Source: Phycisphaerales bacterium
GTDB lineage: Bacteria; Planctomycetota; Phycisphaerae; Phycisphaerales; UBA1924
Assembly: GCA_016763115.1 (NCBI GenBank)
Contig: JAESUL010000280.1
Span: 1 to 6,933 of the forward strand
Length of the DNA: 6,933 bases
Direction of reading: 5' to 3'
In this document: positions 5,866 through 6,933 of the stretch, in pieces
How the letters are laid out: each line of letters starts with the position of its first letter
Numbering within the stretch: the first letter of the stretch is position 1
Notes under the pieces: model-generated
The model's input: the letters and a program-made list of their open reading frames with translations, nothing else
The model's database searches: none
What the model was told of the DNA's origin: nothing
Made by a program: the position numbers and the translations under genes

Positions 5866-6261
5866 ATGTCTACCTCAAGCATCCACTCTCAAGCCGTCCC
5901 CGTTTCTGAACTCGAATCCGAACTGTGCCGGATCGAGAAACAAATTGAAACGCTGAATGTGCAGAGAAAAACGATTTATACCCTCATTGAGCGATATGCA
6001 AAGCCGTACGCGGTTGAGCCCAATACGGAAGAGGGATTGCGGCTGGCGGGCCCCGGTGTAAGAGAGGGTATTGCGAACCTCCTAGATGAGCAGCCGGGCC
6101 TAACCGCAACCGTGGTTGCTGAGACTTTGGAGAATCAAGTCGCATCCCGCGCAAAGGACAAGAAGAATGTAATTCGTACCACCTTGGCCAAGATGGTGAA
6201 CGAAGGTGTTGTTCAGAGATCAAGCGATGGCAAGCACAGTTTGACAGGAGGTGACGAATGA
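5866..6261 (+). CDS. Coiled-coil plus winged-helix hypothetical protein
   Basis: This 131-residue protein has an N-terminal heptad-like segment (about 13-43, including VSELESELCRIEKQIETLN), probably a dimerising coiled coil. The C-terminal segment (about 65-126) is compatible with a winged helix: GVREGIANLLDEQPGLTATV, then a recognition-type helix with NVIRTTLAKMVNEG and a short wing ending KHSL. This layout fits a small DNA-binding regulator. I chose the ATG at 5866; the open frame upstream starts at a TTG and adds Cys-rich, unlikely sequence. Base composition is more AT-rich than the packaging operon, consistent with recent acquisition. Its stop overlaps the start of a 25-codon ORF. The family is unknown. 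Confidence 0.75.
   Translation: MSTSSIHSQAVPVSELESELCRIEKQIETLNVQRKTIYTLIERYAKPYAVEPNTEEGLRLAGPGVREGIANLLDEQPGLTATVVAETLENQVASRAKDKKNVIRTTLAKMVNEGVVQRSSDGKHSLTGGDE
6246..6251 (+). promoter_or_regulatory. Perfect Shine-Dalgarno of the 25-codon ORF
   Basis: AGGAGG, extending to AGGAGGTGA (6246-6254), lies six bases before the ATG at 6258 and nine before the ATG at 6261. It is the best ribosome binding site in the window and lies inside the end of the winged-helix gene, which it cannot serve. Confidence 0.65.
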
Positions 6262-6335
6262 TGCGACCCCCGTTAGATCGCAGGCACTCGGGACGACCGG
6301 AGGTCATCCGCCTAAGTGTCCGTAGTAGCACATGA
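6258..6335 (+). CDS. 25-codon ORF translationally coupled to the winged-helix gene
   Basis: The ORF begins at ATG 6258, overlapping the TGA of the winged-helix gene in an ATGA motif, and ends with a TGA whose first base starts the terminator hairpin. The peptide is short and strongly basic, MMRPPLDRRHSGRPEVIRLS followed by VRSST. It has no hydrophobic segment. A second ATG follows directly (6261). The perfect Shine-Dalgarno and tight fit between upstream stop and terminator suggest real translation. It may be a small functional peptide, a leader-type ORF, or the remaining 5' end of a gene truncated when the terminator region was joined. No homologue is recognised. Confidence 0.5.
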   Translation: MMRPPLDRRHSGRPEVIRLSVRSST

Positions 6336-6367
6336 AAAATCCGACTCTGTACAAGTCGGATTTTTCA
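6333..6367. terminator. Bidirectional rho-independent terminator
   Basis: TGAAAAATCCGACT (6333-6346) and AGTCGGATTTTTCA (6354-6367) are perfect complements with a 7-base loop. The AAAAAT/ATTTTT flanks give a U-run after the CCGACT stem on either strand. It would end the winged-helix/mini-ORF transcript and also block transcription entering from the right. Confidence 0.85.
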
Positions 6368-6401
6368 TACAAGATGACCGAAGGCCAATCTAACTCTTTG
6401 C

Positions 6402-6436
6402 CCGACTCGTCGCCCGAAGGGGCGGCGGTCGGTTTT
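6402..6436 (+). terminator. GC-rich hairpin with a short T-run, possible terminator or RNA element
   Basis: CCGAC (6402-6406) pairs with GTCGG (6428-6432). Inside it GTCGCCC (6409-6415) pairs with GGGCGGC (6420-6426, one G-U pair) around a GAAG tetraloop. Four T residues follow (6433-6436), then GAGGGG. The T-run is short, so it may instead be part of a structured RNA. Confidence 0.4.
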
Positions 6437-6507
6437 GAGGGGTCGCGTACGGGTGTACGGTTTCCGCCTGGAATGGAAACAAGAGGGTTCAACTCCCTCC
6501 GGCTCCA
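6419..6507 (+). other. tRNA/tmRNA-like 3' end with possible tRNA-like fold; candidate att site
   Basis: The firm part is 6483-6507: GAGGG-TTCAACT-CCCTC forms a canonical T-arm with invariant TTC, then CGGCTCC and A as acceptor strand and discriminator. The T at acceptor position 70 would give the G-U pair of tRNA-Ala and tmRNA, and the T-loop matches that of E. coli tmRNA as I remember it. CCA is not encoded. Upstream, GGGGCGG (6419-6425) pairs with the acceptor strand at six of seven positions. GGTTTTGAGGGG (6431-6442) recalls the tmRNA D-region GGATTCGACGGG. Hairpins at 6446-6459 and 6460-6480 lie between. There is no normal anticodon arm and no room for a tag-coding region, so a complete tRNA or tmRNA is not supported. 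An ssrA or tRNA-Ala 3' fragment left by integration is the simplest reading. Confidence 0.45.
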
Positions 6508-6590
6508 GTGTTCAAATTGTACCACCAAACTTGTCGGCAATCAAGAGCAGTTTACGCGATTGAATCGCCGTATTTTGGTCGTTTGCCGAT

Positions 6591-6933
6591 GGCTGTGTCC
6601 GATAACGATTCTCTTATGCAGGCTTTTTGACTGGTTCGGCATAAGTTAGCCGCTTACCCACGGCTCGCTTGATCGCGGCCTCGGTGCGGGCTCCATCGTC
6701 CATATGCCGGTGGTTGTAGATGAAGGCTGCTTCGTGGACATACCGATTCAGATGGGCCTTGCTGACCGCGTGGTGTGTCCCGTAGAGTTTTCGTTTGAGC
6801 AGGCCGAAGAATCCCTCGATCGTGTTAGTGGTCACATCGCCTCGGGCGTATTCCTTCTTGCTGTGGTTGATCGTTTCGTGGCTCTTGAACTCTGGCCCGA
6901 TCTTCTTGTAGCCCTTGTACTCGTCTGTGATAA
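6591..6933 (-). mobile_element. Right-edge-truncated IS1595-type insertion sequence
   Basis: The transposase gene identifies an insertion sequence that continues beyond the right edge. Its boundary inside the window was not seen directly; GGCTGTGTCCGATAAC from 6591 is only a guess at the terminal repeat, because the partner end lies outside. Confidence 0.45.
6614..6931 (-). CDS. IS1595/ISXO2-like transposase, C-terminal 105 residues
   Basis: The frame enters from the right edge and ends with TAA at 6614-6616, so the N-terminus, with any zinc-finger domain and the first catalytic Asp, is outside the window. The visible part starts with TDEYKGYKKIG, carrying a probable second catalytic Asp, followed by HETINHSKKEYARGDV and NTIEGFFGLLKRKLYGTHHA with the catalytic Glu. 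It ends with HLNRYVHEAAFIYNHRHMDD. This succession is characteristic of DDE transposases of the IS1595 family (ISXO2-like domain), which have His in the NHS element. A GTG at 6835 could be mistaken for a start, but the open frame and conserved residues continue upstream of it. The visible portion has no frameshift, so the enzyme may be intact. Confidence 0.9.
   Translation of the reverse strand: MTDEYKGYKKIGPEFKSHETINHSKKEYARGDVTTNTIEGFFGLLKRKLYGTHHAVSKAHLNRYVHEAAFIYNHRHMDDGARTEAAIKRAVGKRLTYAEPVKKPA

Noticed and set aside
6419..6507. Complete tRNA or complete tmRNA gene
   Set aside because: No normal D-stem or anticodon arm can be drawn, there is an acceptor mismatch, and there is no tag-coding region, so only a 3'-end-like fragment or a speculative tRNA-like fold is claimed.
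6556..6568. GCGATT-G-AATCGC palindrome near the transposase
   Set aside because: Six-base arms with one central base are expected by chance, and it cannot be tied to the insertion-sequence end.
6304..6649. Opposing open frames with ELNP, GNRTPV and GVRFPP elements
   Set aside because: Such peptides commonly come from translating across tRNA/tmRNA-like DNA. They also cross the terminator hairpin and the T-arm, so they are not credible genes.
1..6933. CRISPR array, retron, or toxin-antitoxin pair
   Set aside because: No regularly spaced direct repeats, no reverse transcriptase, and no recognisable toxin or antitoxin family were seen.

Overview
The window looks like a chromosomal segment of a planctomycete, most likely of the Phycisphaerae type, carrying phage-derived and mobile DNA. 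The basis is a DUF6677-like membrane protein with a small membrane partner, several starts without a Shine-Dalgarno, and a moderately GC-rich composition. The assignment comes from protein character only; no search was run.

Layout. (1) 1-914: two minus-strand genes of unknown function. One encodes a protein with a very acidic Asp-rich tail (609-914). The other is an open gene running off the left edge (1-567), with a basic, Arg-rich N-terminal half and a compact second half. (2) 1081-1877: a divergent plus-strand pair of membrane proteins whose start and stop codons overlap. (3) 1893-5431: a tight minus-strand run reading double-HTH protein, ABC-ATPase/GNAT fusion, 68-aa protein, terminase large subunit. 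Every junction overlaps, so it is probably one operon. A 55-aa protein gene (5564-5731) lies upstream. The terminase is the last gene and stops 15 bp from the host-like membrane pair. No portal, capsid, tail or integrase gene is visible. (4) 5866-6335: a plus-strand coiled-coil/winged-helix protein, coupled to a 25-codon ORF with a perfect Shine-Dalgarno, ending in a bidirectional terminator (6333-6367). (5) 6402-6507: structured non-coding DNA whose 3' end looks like the T-arm and acceptor of a tmRNA or tRNA-Ala, a typical integration target. (6) 6614-6933: the C-terminal part of an IS1595/ISXO2-type transposase, cut by the right edge.

How the parts may fit. The HTH protein could be a small terminase subunit or a regulator, and TerL is the packaging motor and nuclease. 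The ABC/GNAT fusion may be a DNA-modifying or DNA-processing enzyme, since Mu Mom also has a GNAT-like fold. The most interesting points are this packaging-plus-ABC/GNAT operon without structural genes, the tmRNA-like 3' end with alternative folds, and the coupled mini-ORF.
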